64,000 bases of DNA, from IMG/VR virus record IMGVR_UViG_3300022602_000036, positions 85,160 to 149,159 of that record; one strand, given 5' to 3'. The number at the start of each line of letters is the position of its first letter. The first letter of the stretch is position 1. A program made the translations under genes and the position numbers. The DNA is from a virus. Below are positions 23,675-32,551 of this stretch, in pieces. The notes under the pieces were generated by a model. The model was not told the origin of the DNA, made no database searches, and was given only the letters and a program-made list of their open reading frames with translations.

Positions 23675-25631
23675 CTATTTCTATGACTTTGTTTTTAACT
23701 AGAATATTCTTATAGAAAGCAGATCGTTTAGCCGAACTTCGATTTTTTAAACTATCCATTCCTTGAAATTTTATATACAACGGGCGAGTTATAGTTAATT
23801 CTTTTTGTTTTGCGTTTATAGTTATTCTATTGTCTGTAAATGATAAGTTTGATCGATAATCGACTGATTCAGTTGACCCCGGTAGTGCTAAACATCCAAT
23901 CGTAATAGCCTGTTCCATATGTTCATGCATATGACCTACCATTGATAATAGATCTGAAACTAAACTGCCTTGATTAAATTTACTAATTACTCGTTCTATC
24001 AAAACCTCATCGGCAGTAATGTGTGACTTGCCCACTGAATTATACATAGCACCATGCATAATCCAATCAGTAACTGATTTTCTAGATATATCAACATTTA
24101 ACCAAGATCTATCTGTTAAGAATCGATTAACTATGGGTTGATAAAATTCATAAGCAGTATATCCGTTAAGTTTTGCTAATTGCCTAGCCATTTTAAGCAC
24201 ATAAAATTCTTCTAAGAATTTTAAGAAATTATGCATAACTATTTGATTTATTAAATCATCAACAGTAAAAGAACTACAACTTTTAATATATCTAATTTGA
24301 CTTGTATATTTTGGAGTAATACCAGCTTCACCACCAAACTCTAAAAAACTTCTTTTACTATAAAACCATTCAATTGAATTGTCGTTGACAAATGCAGGTT
24401 CACTCATTGGCGCCTGTGGGCTGACTTCTAACATATGACATTGTGTATGTCCTTCAACATCGTAGTATCTACAATGACTGGTTAATTCTATAGAAGAATT
24501 GCTACCTGGAAGACCTAGAATAATTTGGAACTTTATTGGCCAAGGTTCGTTTTCATAATCATAATAGCCAGCAAGTTTTTCTGGACTTAATTGTACTCGT
24601 TTGATTGCTTGTAAAACTCCTTCGTCAGCATTCTGCATAGGAATATATTTTTGATTATTGTCTGCTATGTCGTGATCAAACTCACTGGCCTGATATTTGT
24701 TAAAAATATCTAAGATTTTTTTGACTCTGTCAGGGTTATTTTTTGCAAAACTACCGTAAATTAAGTAAGATTTCTTGTTGTACTTGTTTAATAGTTGATC
24801 CAATGTACAGGTAATTTGATAGTCTTCTTCAAAAATACCAAAATTTGCATCACTTAAAAATAATCCTGGCCAATACTTGACTATGAGTTCAATTTCTTGT
24901 TCTAGATGCTGATGATTTCTACGTCTGACTTTTTGTTGTATACCACCACCCCAGTCACAGAAAACACAACCATATGGACATCCACGTGCAGTTTGCCAAT
25001 AAAACATGGTATGTGTAAATGTTGGCGATTGTTTTTCTTTGTCTACATCAGTTAATATTTCATTGATGTTTTCCAATAAACAACTGTAAGAAACATAAGT
25101 GAATCCCAACATATTCTTAGAACCTTTTCCGTTTGAATATGCAATTCTACTGGCTAAATTTGTTGGTTTAATAAAAGAATCATTTTTTCTTAGCCATAGT
25201 CCATCTATGTTATCAATTGGCAAATGGTCATGATATCTGTCAATTAACTCTGTGATTGGGACTTCACCTTCACCTTCAATTATTCCCAAGACGTTTGAAA
25301 GAGATAACATTTCTGAATGGTCATTTAAATCAATATCAGGTCCACCACAGAATACAGGAACGTTAGGCCAAACACTATGGCATAGATTAATGAGATCTAA
25401 CATAAATGCCTTGTTCCACACATATAGGCTTAAGAAGATAATATCAGGCGGAGTATCACATAAATTAATAATATCTTGTGGCGATTCGTGATAAAGAGGA
25501 CAGATTTTCATCCAATTTATGTCGTCAGGGTATTGACCGTAATGTTTGTAGTGAGTTTTAAAAAGGTAATATATTTCACTAAACCCTTGATGATCTGTAC
25601 ACAAAGGGCGGCCATAAATTAATACATTCAT
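23652..25631 (-). CDS. B12-binding radical SAM enzyme
   Basis: This 659-residue protein has an N-terminal cobalamin-binding-like Rossmann domain (about residues 1-150, with P-D-I-I-F-L-S-L-Y and V-F-C-G-G-P-D). A radical SAM core follows with C218-x3-C222-x2-C225 (R-G-C-P-Y-G-C-V-F-C-D-W-G), the ligands for the 4Fe-4S cluster that cleaves S-adenosylmethionine. The ~250 C-terminal residues are unassigned. Members methylate or rearrange unactivated carbons in natural products, lipids or cofactors. A phage example this large is uncommon. The DNA is more AT-rich than its neighbours, compatible with acquisition. It diverges from the 2OG-oxygenase-like gene. Confidence 0.85.
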   Translation of the reverse strand: MNVLIYGRPLCTDHQGFSEIYYLFKTHYKHYGQYPDDINWMKICPLYHESPQDIINLCDTPPDIIFLSLYVWNKAFMLDLINLCHSVWPNVPVFCGGPDIDLNDHSEMLSLSNVLGIIEGEGEVPITELIDRYHDHLPIDNIDGLWLRKNDSFIKPTNLASRIAYSNGKGSKNMLGFTYVSYSCLLENINEILTDVDKEKQSPTFTHTMFYWQTARGCPYGCVFCDWGGGIQQKVRRRNHQHLEQEIELIVKYWPGLFLSDANFGIFEEDYQITCTLDQLLNKYNKKSYLIYGSFAKNNPDRVKKILDIFNKYQASEFDHDIADNNQKYIPMQNADEGVLQAIKRVQLSPEKLAGYYDYENEPWPIKFQIILGLPGSNSSIELTSHCRYYDVEGHTQCHMLEVSPQAPMSEPAFVNDNSIEWFYSKRSFLEFGGEAGITPKYTSQIRYIKSCSSFTVDDLINQIVMHNFLKFLEEFYVLKMARQLAKLNGYTAYEFYQPIVNRFLTDRSWLNVDISRKSVTDWIMHGAMYNSVGKSHITADEVLIERVISKFNQGSLVSDLLSMVGHMHEHMEQAITIGCLALPGSTESVDYRSNLSFTDNRITINAKQKELTITRPLYIKFQGMDSLKNRSSAKRSAFYKNILVKNKVIEIVIDNACQ

Positions 25632-25658
25632 ATTTTTATTTAACGATAATACCGCTCC

Positions 25659-25666
25659 TATAAATA
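25659..25666 (+). promoter_or_regulatory. T4 late promoter, exact consensus, close to ATG
   Basis: TATAAATA ends 6 bases before the ATG at 25673, with no SD between. Transcription would start at or next to the start codon. Confidence 0.6.
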
Positions 25667-25672
25667 ATTTAT

Positions 25673-26281
25673 ATGACTCCTAACAGACCCTCATGGTTTT
25701 TTAAACCAATTAACATCCCAGAACTAGATGCTATTCAACAAGAATTTATAAAGTTGTTTGATCAACATTATTCACATATATTTGATGAACACAAAGCAAA
25801 TTTTGTACACATAGATGTGGAACTAATCAAACAAAACTGCCCTACATTTATTAGTTTACTTACACGTTTAAATCTATTAGATCGTTGGTATAGTATTATC
25901 TGGGCTGGAACAAATAAAGCAGGTGCAGAAGCCTGTATACATGTTGACGAAATTAAATGGTGGGAAAGATGTATGGCCTTGAACATTCCTATACAAAACT
26001 ACCATGATAGCTATACTGTATGGTACGATGCTGATATTGAAGCTGGAATCCCTGGGTATAGTACCAGTGCTAGATATCCTGGATCATTAGGATGGCCTGA
26101 AGAAATAACTAGGGGAGAAGCGGCACGATTGCCAGTATCACAACCAGCATTTGTTAATAATGGTTTACCTCATCGCCCAATAACTAACCACAATGAACCT
26201 AGGCTGATAATTTCAGCCCGGTTCAGTCCTGAATTATTTGATTACGATTTTGATCGTTTAGATTTCGCCATAGATCGATAG
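25673..26281 (+). CDS. 2OG-Fe(II) oxygenase-like protein
   Basis: This 202-residue protein has the elements of an Fe(II)/2-oxoglutarate oxygenase: I-H90-V-D92-E supplies the proximal His/Asp, N-N-G-L-P-H167-R-P the distal His, and R-L-I-I-S-A-R-F an arginine for 2-oxoglutarate. It is divergent from the radical SAM gene and probably acts in the same accessory pathway. The late octamer immediately upstream and the lack of SD suggest a leaderless mRNA. The last 24 bases overlap the convergent phoH gene. Confidence 0.65.
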   Translation: MTPNRPSWFFKPINIPELDAIQQEFIKLFDQHYSHIFDEHKANFVHIDVELIKQNCPTFISLLTRLNLLDRWYSIIWAGTNKAGAEACIHVDEIKWWERCMALNIPIQNYHDSYTVWYDADIEAGIPGYSTSARYPGSLGWPEEITRGEAARLPVSQPAFVNNGLPHRPITNHNEPRLIISARFSPELFDYDFDRLDFAIDR

Positions 26282-26992
26282 AATCTCCTTTACAGCTGGG
26301 TGACGAGCTATGTCTCTAGATTGGAATTCAACACCGGCCACGTACTTACTTTGTTGGTATCGTTCAACAAGATGTTTGAAATCTAGTAATCCGTTGTCAC
26401 TATCACTACGGTCTGCCTGACGTGTATCACCTGTTACTACTATTTTAGAACCTTCACCGAGTCGCGTTAGGAGCATCTTTATCTGTCCAGGGGTGGCGTT
26501 TTGCATTTCATCTGCAACGACCCAACTTCCCTTAAATGTGCGACCTCTCATGAATGCTAGTGGAGAAATCTCAATTATCTGTTCTTCTAGCATACGGGCT
26601 ACTTCTCTAGGACTATAGTACTCTTGTATAACATCAAACAAGGGTTTAGTCCATGGTTCCATCTTAGCATTAATATTACCTGGTAGGAAGCCGTGCTTTT
26701 CATCGTCCACTCCTACCGCTGGACGTGTTAGAATTAGTTTGCTTACTGATCCTTCTTTGTAGGCTTTAATACCAGCCAGCATGGCCAGCATGGTTTTACC
26801 TGTGCCCGCAGGGCCTGTAGCAAATACTATGTGTTTGGTTTCGTCTGTGAGTAATTCTATATATGTTTCTTGATTGAGGCTTTTGGGTATTAAATGTACT
26901 GTCTTTCTCTGTTGAACGTATTGGTTAAAACTAAGTGTATTGTTTGTTTCTACTGCTGCTAGGTGTCTACTGCTAGTTCTACGTTTTGGCAT
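26258..26992 (-). CDS. phoH: PhoH-like P-loop ATPase
   Basis: This 244-residue protein is a PhoH-family ATPase. Walker A is G60-P-A-G-T-G-K-T67, with the family's L-T-R-P-A-V block, and V-V-A-D-E-M-Q-N (Walker B), V-V-T-G-D-T-R-Q downstream. PhoH genes are common in marine phages. The protein is thought to be an RNA/nucleotide-related ATPase; its role in infection is unsettled. GGGAG precedes the ATG. The upstream region holds a repeated TAGTGACTA motif. Confidence 0.92.
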   Translation of the reverse strand: MPKRRTSSRHLAAVETNNTLSFNQYVQQRKTVHLIPKSLNQETYIELLTDETKHIVFATGPAGTGKTMLAMLAGIKAYKEGSVSKLILTRPAVGVDDEKHGFLPGNINAKMEPWTKPLFDVIQEYYSPREVARMLEEQIIEISPLAFMRGRTFKGSWVVADEMQNATPGQIKMLLTRLGEGSKIVVTGDTRQADRSDSDNGLLDFKHLVERYQQSKYVAGVEFQSRDIARHPAVKEILSIYGEI

Positions 26993-27064
26993 AATGCTCC
27001 CTGTTGAAGTGTCGGTAGATTAAAGGCATCTACAAAGGTATTTAAGAGAAGGTTTTTTGTTTTT

Positions 27065-27097
27065 TAGTGACTAGTTAAATTTTATTTCTAGTGACTA
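27065..27097. repeat. Direct repeat TAGTGACTA in phoH upstream region
   Basis: The 185-base gap between phoH (-) and the gene at 27178 (+) holds two copies of TAGTGACTA (27065-27073 and 27089-27097), starting 24 bases apart, in AT-rich DNA. They could be an operator for the divergent genes. No other coding content was seen in this gap. Confidence 0.4.
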
Positions 27098-27149
27098 AAT
27101 ATTAAGCTGTCTTCACAACTATCCTTTCATAACTCAATCCTATAATCTG

Positions 27150-27157
27150 CATAAATA
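27150..27157 (+). promoter_or_regulatory. T4-like late promoter octamer
   Basis: CATAAATA lies 20 bases before the ATG at 27178, with AGCAGGA as SD. Confidence 0.45.
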
Positions 27158-27177
27158 ATACAAAAGAGCAGGATCAT

Positions 27178-27720
27178 ATGAGTAAAGCCATACACGACGT
27201 AATAGAAAACACTAAAGAAATCTTTATGACAGATTCAAGTCTTAGCACCCTCTGTGACTTTGAGCGTGTGTTAGATGAACTTGATACCTATGTTTTTGCC
27301 CACTGGAAAGAAGGCGAACTAGTAGAAGGCCCAATTTACGAAAAATACTTTGTAACCTGTACTTTTATGTGGCCTTATAAAATGATGCCAGATCCACGCG
27401 GCGGTGAACGTCTACTAGACTATGACTGCGAAGTATACTACAGTAAAGATATTTTAGAATATCCTATGAAAGTAGAAAAGCCAGAAGATTTTGAACCAGG
27501 CACTAAGATGCCTAAACTAAAGAAAACTCCTGTTTGGTTAGTTAAAATTGTAATGCCTAAAAAGCTCATGCAAGAAATTCAACAGGGTAGTTTGGAACTA
27601 GAAGGTGAAAACCTAGACCTAGAAGACATCAACAACGCCTATGAAGAAGGCGATGATCAAGCACAATTTAATCAAGACGAACAACAAGAACAATCACAAA
27701 ATGCCGAACCACAATTCTAG
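27178..27720 (+). CDS. Conserved T4-like phage protein
   Basis: This 180-residue protein has a conserved central part (C-E-V-Y-Y-S-K-D, then V-W-L-V-K-I-V-M-P-K-K-L-M-Q-E-I) and a glutamine/glutamate-rich low-complexity tail. Similar proteins occur next to the following gene in other T4-like phages, as I recall. A late octamer suggests virion assembly or structure. No enzymatic motif is present. Confidence 0.65.
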   Translation: MSKAIHDVIENTKEIFMTDSSLSTLCDFERVLDELDTYVFAHWKEGELVEGPIYEKYFVTCTFMWPYKMMPDPRGGERLLDYDCEVYYSKDILEYPMKVEKPEDFEPGTKMPKLKKTPVWLVKIVMPKKLMQEIQQGSLELEGENLDLEDINNAYEEGDDQAQFNQDEQQEQSQNAEPQF

Positions 27721-28267
27721 ACTATTAAGAGAAAATCTTGAAATGGGCGATTTAAAACGCCTAGTTCACAACGAACTGCACATTGACGAATACAAAAGTA
27801 AAATGGGCAGTGATGCTGACGTTGTTGTAGTCAGTTTCAAAGTTGCAGGCAAAGAGCCAAGTGCTGACTTGGTTAGTTTTGTAGAAAAAGGCTATGACTA
27901 CGTATTAGACGCAGACGTTAGCTCAGGTGAAAAAGAAGGTGGTGACTATCTGGTGTTCATTGAAGTAGAACGTACAGCAGAACTTCCAGAACAACTAGTG
28001 CAGATGATGGAAGATCTAATGAACCTAACAGAACAAAAGATTGAAGATTGGCGTGTTAGATATCAAAAATCAAGCAAGGATCATCCTATGACTGTTGATA
28101 CTATAAAAAGTATTGTACCACTAACTCCAGAAGAGTATGAAAAGAAATACGGTGACATCCATGCTGAACTTGACAGTATGAAAGCCATAGCCGGAGTACC
28201 AGTAACAACTAAAGCACCTAAGAATGAATACACGGAGAGCTTAAGAGTAGCCGCAGGCATTAAATAG
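27701..28267 (+). CDS. Conserved T4-like phage protein (partner of upstream gene)
   Basis: This 188-residue protein contains L-V-H-N-E-L-H-I-D-E-Y-K-S-K-M-G and V-V-V-V-S-F-K-V near the N-terminus, followed by Y-D-Y-V-L-D-A-D-V-S. This block is familiar from T4-like phages, where the function is not established. I chose the ATG at 27701, overlapping the previous gene by 20 bases; an ATG at 27743 is possible. No domain with known activity is seen. Confidence 0.65.
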   Translation: MPNHNSRLLRENLEMGDLKRLVHNELHIDEYKSKMGSDADVVVVSFKVAGKEPSADLVSFVEKGYDYVLDADVSSGEKEGGDYLVFIEVERTAELPEQLVQMMEDLMNLTEQKIEDWRVRYQKSSKDHPMTVDTIKSIVPLTPEEYEKKYGDIHAELDSMKAIAGVPVTTKAPKNEYTESLRVAAGIK

Positions 28268-28291
28268 TAATATAATTGAAAGGAATCAACA

Positions 28292-28903
28292 ATGGAAATC
28301 ACAGCAGACTTAATCAAATCACTTTACCCGCAGTACAAATATCCACAAGACCTTGCAGAGGTCCTAACAGAACAATTTCAAAAATATGAAATCAACACTG
28401 TTAATCGTGCCGCAGGATTCCTAGCACAATGTGGACATGAATCAAACGGATTTACAGTATTAAAAGAAAACCTAAACTATTCAGCAGAAGGACTTAACAA
28501 GATATTCCATAAGTACTTCCCAACTGTAGCAGATGCTCAACCATATGCACGTAATCCTGAAAAGATTGCTAACCGAGTCTATGCTAACCGCATGGGCAAT
28601 GGTCCAGAATCATCAGGTGATGGTTACAAATTCCGTGGACGTGGTGCTATCCAATTAACAGGTCATGACAACTACAGCAAATTTGCTGCCAGTGTTGGTT
28701 ATAGCCTAGATGACTGTGTTGCTGACTTAGAAACACTTGACGGTGCAATTGAATCAGCCTGTTGGTTTTGGGAAACCAACGGGTTAAATGCTATCTGTGA
28801 TGCAGATGATATTGTACACATGACTAAAAAGATCAATGGTGGTACTATTGGCCTAGATGATCGCAAAGCACACTATGAAAAAGCCAAAGGACTATTAGGA
28901 TAA
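28292..28903 (+). CDS. GH19-type endolysin
   Basis: This 203-residue enzyme is a glycoside hydrolase family 19 (chitinase-like) endolysin that cleaves peptidoglycan for host lysis. The candidate catalytic glutamates are Glu50 in Q-C-G-H-E-S-N-G and Glu59 in L-K-E-N-L-N-Y-S. R-G-R-G-A-I-Q-L-T-G-H-D-N-Y is the family signature. No signal peptide is present, so export depends on the holin. It starts the lysis cassette, overlapping the spanin gene by one base. Confidence 0.92.
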   Translation: MEITADLIKSLYPQYKYPQDLAEVLTEQFQKYEINTVNRAAGFLAQCGHESNGFTVLKENLNYSAEGLNKIFHKYFPTVADAQPYARNPEKIANRVYANRMGNGPESSGDGYKFRGRGAIQLTGHDNYSKFAASVGYSLDDCVADLETLDGAIESACWFWETNGLNAICDADDIVHMTKKINGGTIGLDDRKAHYEKAKGLLG

Positions 28904-29361
28904 TGTGGTTATTACATTTTATCCCTGACAGCCTAATAGTACTAGTTATCAATGTTATATTATTAGGTGGCGTCGGCCTTACTGTTGGCAGTTTGTTTAT
29001 GGGATTTATTCCATTTATTAAACAATACAAATTCCCATTGGAAGCCATTGGTATATCATTATTAGTAGTAGGTGCTTACCTCAAAGGTGGGTTTGGCGTA
29101 GATGCAGAAATGCGTGAGCAGGTCAAAGAACTAGAAGCCAAAATAGCAGTCGCTGAACAAAAATCTAATGCTGCTAATGCGCAAGTGCAGACTAAAATTG
29201 TCACTAAAATTCTTAAAATACATGACAAGGCCAATGCTGCTAAAGAAACAATACGCAGAAATAAAGACACAATTAATGCAGGATGCACTTTATCTGACGA
29301 AGCAATTGATGCTTACAATTACAGTATTACAAAAACTAAAACACCAACGGAGACAAAATAA
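28903..29361 (+). CDS. Inner-membrane spanin-like protein
   Basis: This 152-residue protein has two hydrophobic segments (about residues 8-35 and 45-65) and a long coiled coil (about 68-120) ending in a cysteine-containing periplasmic tail. The arrangement fits an i-spanin (Rz-like) subunit, although two membrane segments are unusual for Rz and a holin role is possible. The following gene encodes an outer-membrane lipoprotein, as expected for a spanin pair. It overlaps both neighbours by one base. Confidence 0.65.
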   Translation: MWLLHFIPDSLIVLVINVILLGGVGLTVGSLFMGFIPFIKQYKFPLEAIGISLLVVGAYLKGGFGVDAEMREQVKELEAKIAVAEQKSNAANAQVQTKIVTKILKIHDKANAAKETIRRNKDTINAGCTLSDEAIDAYNYSITKTKTPTETK

Positions 29362-29627
29362 TGCGCAAACTATTATTAATCTCTATACTGGCATTAACTG
29401 GATGTGCTACTAGCATTCCGGTCAAAATGAGTTTTCCACAAATTCCAGAGGCATTAAGTAAACCATGTGATCGTTTATTGCCCTTAGAACAAGGCAAGAA
29501 ACAGCTCACAGACCTATTAGAAAATACAGTTGATAACTATGCCAAGGCAAAAGAATGTTATGCTAAAGATCAAGCATGGCAAGAATGGTATGCAACACAG
29601 AAACAAATTTTTGAGGAAGTCAAATGA
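29361..29627 (+). CDS. Outer-membrane spanin-like lipoprotein
   Basis: This 88-residue protein has a lipoprotein signal ending L-T-G-C, with the lipidated Cys at residue 15, and a mature part with a proline-containing segment and a helix. This is the form of o-spanins (Rz1-like), which join the i-spanin to fuse the two membranes at lysis. Position directly after the i-spanin-like gene supports this. It overlaps the next gene by 4 bases. Confidence 0.7.
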   Translation: MRKLLLISILALTGCATSIPVKMSFPQIPEALSKPCDRLLPLEQGKKQLTDLLENTVDNYAKAKECYAKDQAWQEWYATQKQIFEEVK

Positions 29628-30043
29628 AAAAATTACTAATTGCATTGGCTATTGTATCACTGACTGGCTGTGCTACTATTCAACAAACTACTATCTACAA
29701 AGCTATTGTTATGGCTAAGTTTGACAACAATGAATACAGTCAAATCAACAGCATTCGTACACAGGCTAATCTAGGTGCAGCTAAATGCGGCACGCCAGAG
29801 GTAGTACCTGTAGTAGAAAACTTATACTATAAATCAGTAGAATTAAAAAATTACTCAGCTAGTATTCCGCATAATGAAGAAGCAACCAAGATGGGCGCAG
29901 AACTTGCTGAAATAGTCAAAGGACTAAATGAAAGATATCACGGCACAGAACCTGTAAGCTCTGGCTATTGTACTCTTAAATTTGGTACTATTGAGAAAAA
30001 TGCAGTAACCATTCAAAATGTTATAGGAGCGAAACCAAGATGA
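29624..30043 (+). CDS. Lipoprotein of the lysis cassette
   Basis: This 139-residue protein has a second lipobox, S-L-T-G-C with Cys16, and a mature helical domain with three more cysteines. It may be an envelope protein that assists lysis or blocks superinfection. No family is recognised. Two consecutive lipoprotein genes are unusual for a simple Rz/Rz1 cassette. The stop overlaps the next ATG. Confidence 0.65.
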   Translation: MKKLLIALAIVSLTGCATIQQTTIYKAIVMAKFDNNEYSQINSIRTQANLGAAKCGTPEVVPVVENLYYKSVELKNYSASIPHNEEATKMGAELAEIVKGLNERYHGTEPVSSGYCTLKFGTIEKNAVTIQNVIGAKPR

Positions 30044-30234
30044 GTACCATAGCACAAGCACAGGAATTAGAAGCACAACACAATGCTGGACAATTATCAT
30101 CCAGTGAATATAAAGAATTATTAGAAGACTTACAACACACTGCCGCTGTAGAAGAAGCCGCAGGTGACATGGCAAAATTAACTCAGATACACCAAGTAAT
30201 AGAAGGATTAAAAGTAGCCGCTGGTCTAGTTTAA
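30040..30234 (+). CDS. Small helical protein of the lysis cassette
   Basis: This 64-residue acidic protein is fully helical (Q-E-L-E-A-Q-H-N-A-G-Q-L-S-S-S-E-Y) with no membrane segment or signal peptide. It overlaps the upstream lipoprotein gene by 4 bases. It could be a cytoplasmic lysis regulator, but there is no direct evidence. Confidence 0.5.
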   Translation: MSTIAQAQELEAQHNAGQLSSSEYKELLEDLQHTAAVEEAAGDMAKLTQIHQVIEGLKVAAGLV

Positions 30235-30243
30235 TCCAAAATC

Positions 30244-30251
30244 AATAAATA
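30244..30251 (+). promoter_or_regulatory. T4-like late promoter octamer
   Basis: AATAAATA lies 31 bases before the holin ATG at 30283, giving the holin its own late promoter; TTAGGAG is the SD. Confidence 0.5.
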
Positions 30252-30282
30252 CTATTATAATCAAGCATTAGGAGCTTAGACA

Positions 30283-30858
30283 ATGACAACAAAAGTAGAA
30301 AAACCAAAAGAAGATTTTATGACCAGCAAGTGGCGCCCAATGATGGCTATGACATACATGGCTACTATTTGGTTTGACTTTATCTTAGGTCCAATTTTAT
30401 TCAACATTTTACAGTATTACAATCCAGGACAAGCAGTTACTAGTTGGACACCGTTGACCTTACAAGGTGGTGGCCTATATCACTTGGCAATGGGTACTAT
30501 TTTAGGTATCTCAGCATACACACGTGGTAAAGAAAAAGTAGCGGCTATTGAGAACGAAAAACCTTTTAGTGAAGGGTTTGGAGGCACCCCAGTAGCAAGT
30601 CCTTCAGCAGAGCCACAATGGGTTAGTGCTCCGCCGCAACAAGGCATTACTCCACAACAAACATGGGCTCAGCCAGCAGCACCTGTAGCAGATCCAACAC
30701 CTGCTCCAGTGGTTCCAGCACCAACAACACCAACACCTGCTCCAGTAGACACTGGTCCTGCTCCAGTAGACAACAGTGTAGTTAGTGATGCACCAGCAGC
30801 TGCACCAGCAGTAGATCCAACAGACCCAGATCGTCCACTACGTCGCGTAAAAAAATAA
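30283..30858 (+). CDS. Holin (GTA-type multi-TM family) with Pro/Ala-rich tail
   Basis: This 191-residue protein begins with a short charged segment and S-K-W-R-P-M-M-A-M-T-Y-M, followed by membrane segments (about residues 20-45 and 62-82) and G-G-G-L-Y-H-L-A-M-G-T-I-L-G. This is the pattern of phage 3TM-type holins, which form lethal holes in the inner membrane. The tail after residue 95 is a long proline/alanine/threonine-rich stretch of P-A-P-V type repeats, odd for a holin. It could reach into the cytoplasm and time lysis. Confidence 0.75.
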   Translation: MTTKVEKPKEDFMTSKWRPMMAMTYMATIWFDFILGPILFNILQYYNPGQAVTSWTPLTLQGGGLYHLAMGTILGISAYTRGKEKVAAIENEKPFSEGFGGTPVASPSAEPQWVSAPPQQGITPQQTWAQPAAPVADPTPAPVVPAPTTPTPAPVDTGPAPVDNSVVSDAPAAAPAVDPTDPDRPLRRVKK

Positions 30859-30870
30859 ACTAGACATTAG

Positions 30871-30899
30871 TTGACATTAAATAAAAGGTAAGCTATAAT
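30871..30899 (+). promoter_or_regulatory. Consensus sigma70 promoter
   Basis: TTGACA (30871-30876), a 17-base spacer and TATAAT (30894-30899) lie 40 bases before the methyltransferase ATG at 30940. Confidence 0.85.
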
Positions 30900-30939
30900 A
30901 ACATATAGTTTACCTTTTTTTATCAATCAGGAGTTTGGA

Positions 30940-31656
30940 ATGTTACAAGGCGAAGAGCAAGGACCTCTATTAGAAAGTCTAATCTATTTAAATCAAAGTA
31001 AAGTTATCGTAGAGGTAGGCGTTGCTGAAGCTAAATCTACACACTTCTTATGCGAAGGTGCTAAGGCAGTTGGTGGATTTGTATATGGTTATGATCTATG
31101 GGACACACATGGATTAAACAATCAATTTGAACATTGGTCTAGCAAAGAAAAATGTGAAGATTACCTAAAATCAAAAGGTCATGTAAATTTTGAACTCACT
31201 AAGATCAACAGCAAAACTCCTGAGTTTCATGAATTAATTAAGTCAAAGCATCCACGTATTGATCTAGCATTCATTGATGGATGTCACAGCTATGAAGGTA
31301 TCTTAAATGACTTTAATGCAATCTACCCACAACTAAGTGAAACTGGTGTTATTGTATTCCATGATACTATGAGTATTGACGGTTGCAGAGAATTAATGAT
31401 TGACCTACGTACTAAATTCTTTGATGGTACATTTGATTTAATCACATTCCCGTATGGTAGTATGGTCTATGGGGATGGCAACAAAGTTGATCGCCGCACA
31501 GGCATCAGCGTACTGGCCAAACGTGGATTTGCTACAATACCACAGGCCTGTGACGAAATCTGTAACCTAGATGATCATACACAAGATATCTATGTTAAAG
31601 AAGAAGAGTGGTATGAGTCAGAGCTTAAAAAAGCTAAAAAAGTAAAAACTAAATAA
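30940..31656 (+). CDS. Class I SAM-dependent methyltransferase-like protein
   Basis: This 238-residue protein has a class I methyltransferase fold of the Methyltransf_24/cephalosporin-hydroxylase type. The elements are V-E-V-G-V-A-E-A-K-S-T (motif I), D-L-A-F-I-D-G-C-H-S-Y and G-V-I-V-F-H-D-T. These enzymes modify sugars or natural products. The gene has its own consensus early promoter, so it acts early in infection. The substrate is unknown. Confidence 0.7.
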   Translation: MLQGEEQGPLLESLIYLNQSKVIVEVGVAEAKSTHFLCEGAKAVGGFVYGYDLWDTHGLNNQFEHWSSKEKCEDYLKSKGHVNFELTKINSKTPEFHELIKSKHPRIDLAFIDGCHSYEGILNDFNAIYPQLSETGVIVFHDTMSIDGCRELMIDLRTKFFDGTFDLITFPYGSMVYGDGNKVDRRTGISVLAKRGFATIPQACDEICNLDDHTQDIYVKEEEWYESELKKAKKVKTK

Positions 31657-31658
31657 TA

Positions 31659-31687
31659 TTGACAAAACCTTAATTTTATTGTAATAT
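31659..31687 (+). promoter_or_regulatory. Sigma70-type promoter directly before dnaJ
   Basis: TTGACA (31659-31664), a 17-base spacer and TAATAT (31682-31687) end 6 bases before the ATG at 31694. There is no room for an SD, so the transcript should be leaderless. Confidence 0.7.
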
Positions 31688-31693
31688 AATAAT

Positions 31694-32551
31694 ATGGCAA
31701 ACGCATATGAAATATTAGGAGTGCCTAAAGGGGCTTCTGATTCAGACATTAAAAAGGCTTACCGCAGGCTTGCGGGCCAACATCACCCTGACAAAGGTGG
31801 TGATACAGCCAAATTCCAAGAAATACAAAATGCTTATGAAACCCTAAGCGATCCTCAAAAACGTGCTCAACATGATAATCCAAATCCATTTGGGCACGGA
31901 TTCCAAGGGCATCCAGGTGGCAGTCATTTTGAATTCCACTTTGGTGGAGGTGGTCCAGAAGACATATTCCAACAGTTTTTTAACCAAGGATTTGGCGGAC
32001 ATAACCCATTTCAAAGACATCAACAACCCCGTCGTAATAAAGATCTACGTGTGCAATTGACTATTAGTCTAGCCAGCACCTTAGAACAACAAAAGAAAAC
32101 AATCTCAGTACAGACTACCAAAGGCGATCGTTACAATGTAGATGTTGATATCCCTAGAGGTATTAACAATGGCACTACTATCAAGTACACTCAATTGGGT
32201 GATAACATGTTTGATACCTTGACAAGAGGTGATTTATATGTTATAATTAACGTAGAAAATGACAGTCGCTTTGAGATACATGGTATCAACCTAGTAGCTA
32301 ATTTGGAAATAAACAGCATAGAAGCTATGCTAGGTGTAGATAAAATTGTCCAAGGCGTTGATGGAAAAGAGTACGCAGTTAAAATTCCACAAGGCTGTCA
32401 ATACGGTACTAAATTTGGCCTACAAGGTCAAGGCTTATATCAAATGAACACACAACATCGTGGGGATTTGATTGTTAACGTTGTAGTTAAGACTCCAGTA
32501 TTATCTGAACTACAATTAAACATGCTTAGAAACATTAACATCATTCAATAA
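31694..32551 (+). CDS. dnaJ: DnaJ-like co-chaperone (type II, no zinc fingers)
   Basis: This 285-residue protein has an N-terminal J-domain with H31-P-D, a glycine/phenylalanine-rich linker (about residues 66-118) and C-terminal substrate-binding beta domains. The CxxCxGxG zinc-finger repeats of DnaJ are absent, so it is of the CbpA/type II kind. It would stimulate host DnaK and could direct it to phage proteins. The promoter is so close that the mRNA is probably leaderless. The ClpA-like gene follows with a late octamer between. Confidence 0.92.
   Translation: MANAYEILGVPKGASDSDIKKAYRRLAGQHHPDKGGDTAKFQEIQNAYETLSDPQKRAQHDNPNPFGHGFQGHPGGSHFEFHFGGGGPEDIFQQFFNQGFGGHNPFQRHQQPRRNKDLRVQLTISLASTLEQQKKTISVQTTKGDRYNVDVDIPRGINNGTTIKYTQLGDNMFDTLTRGDLYVIINVENDSRFEIHGINLVANLEINSIEAMLGVDKIVQGVDGKEYAVKIPQGCQYGTKFGLQGQGLYQMNTQHRGDLIVNVVVKTPVLSELQLNMLRNINIIQ

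Noticed and set aside
27111-27130. Possible Pho box upstream of phoH (CTTCACA, CTTTCAT)
   Set aside because: The repeats are 13 bases apart instead of 11 and match the consensus poorly.
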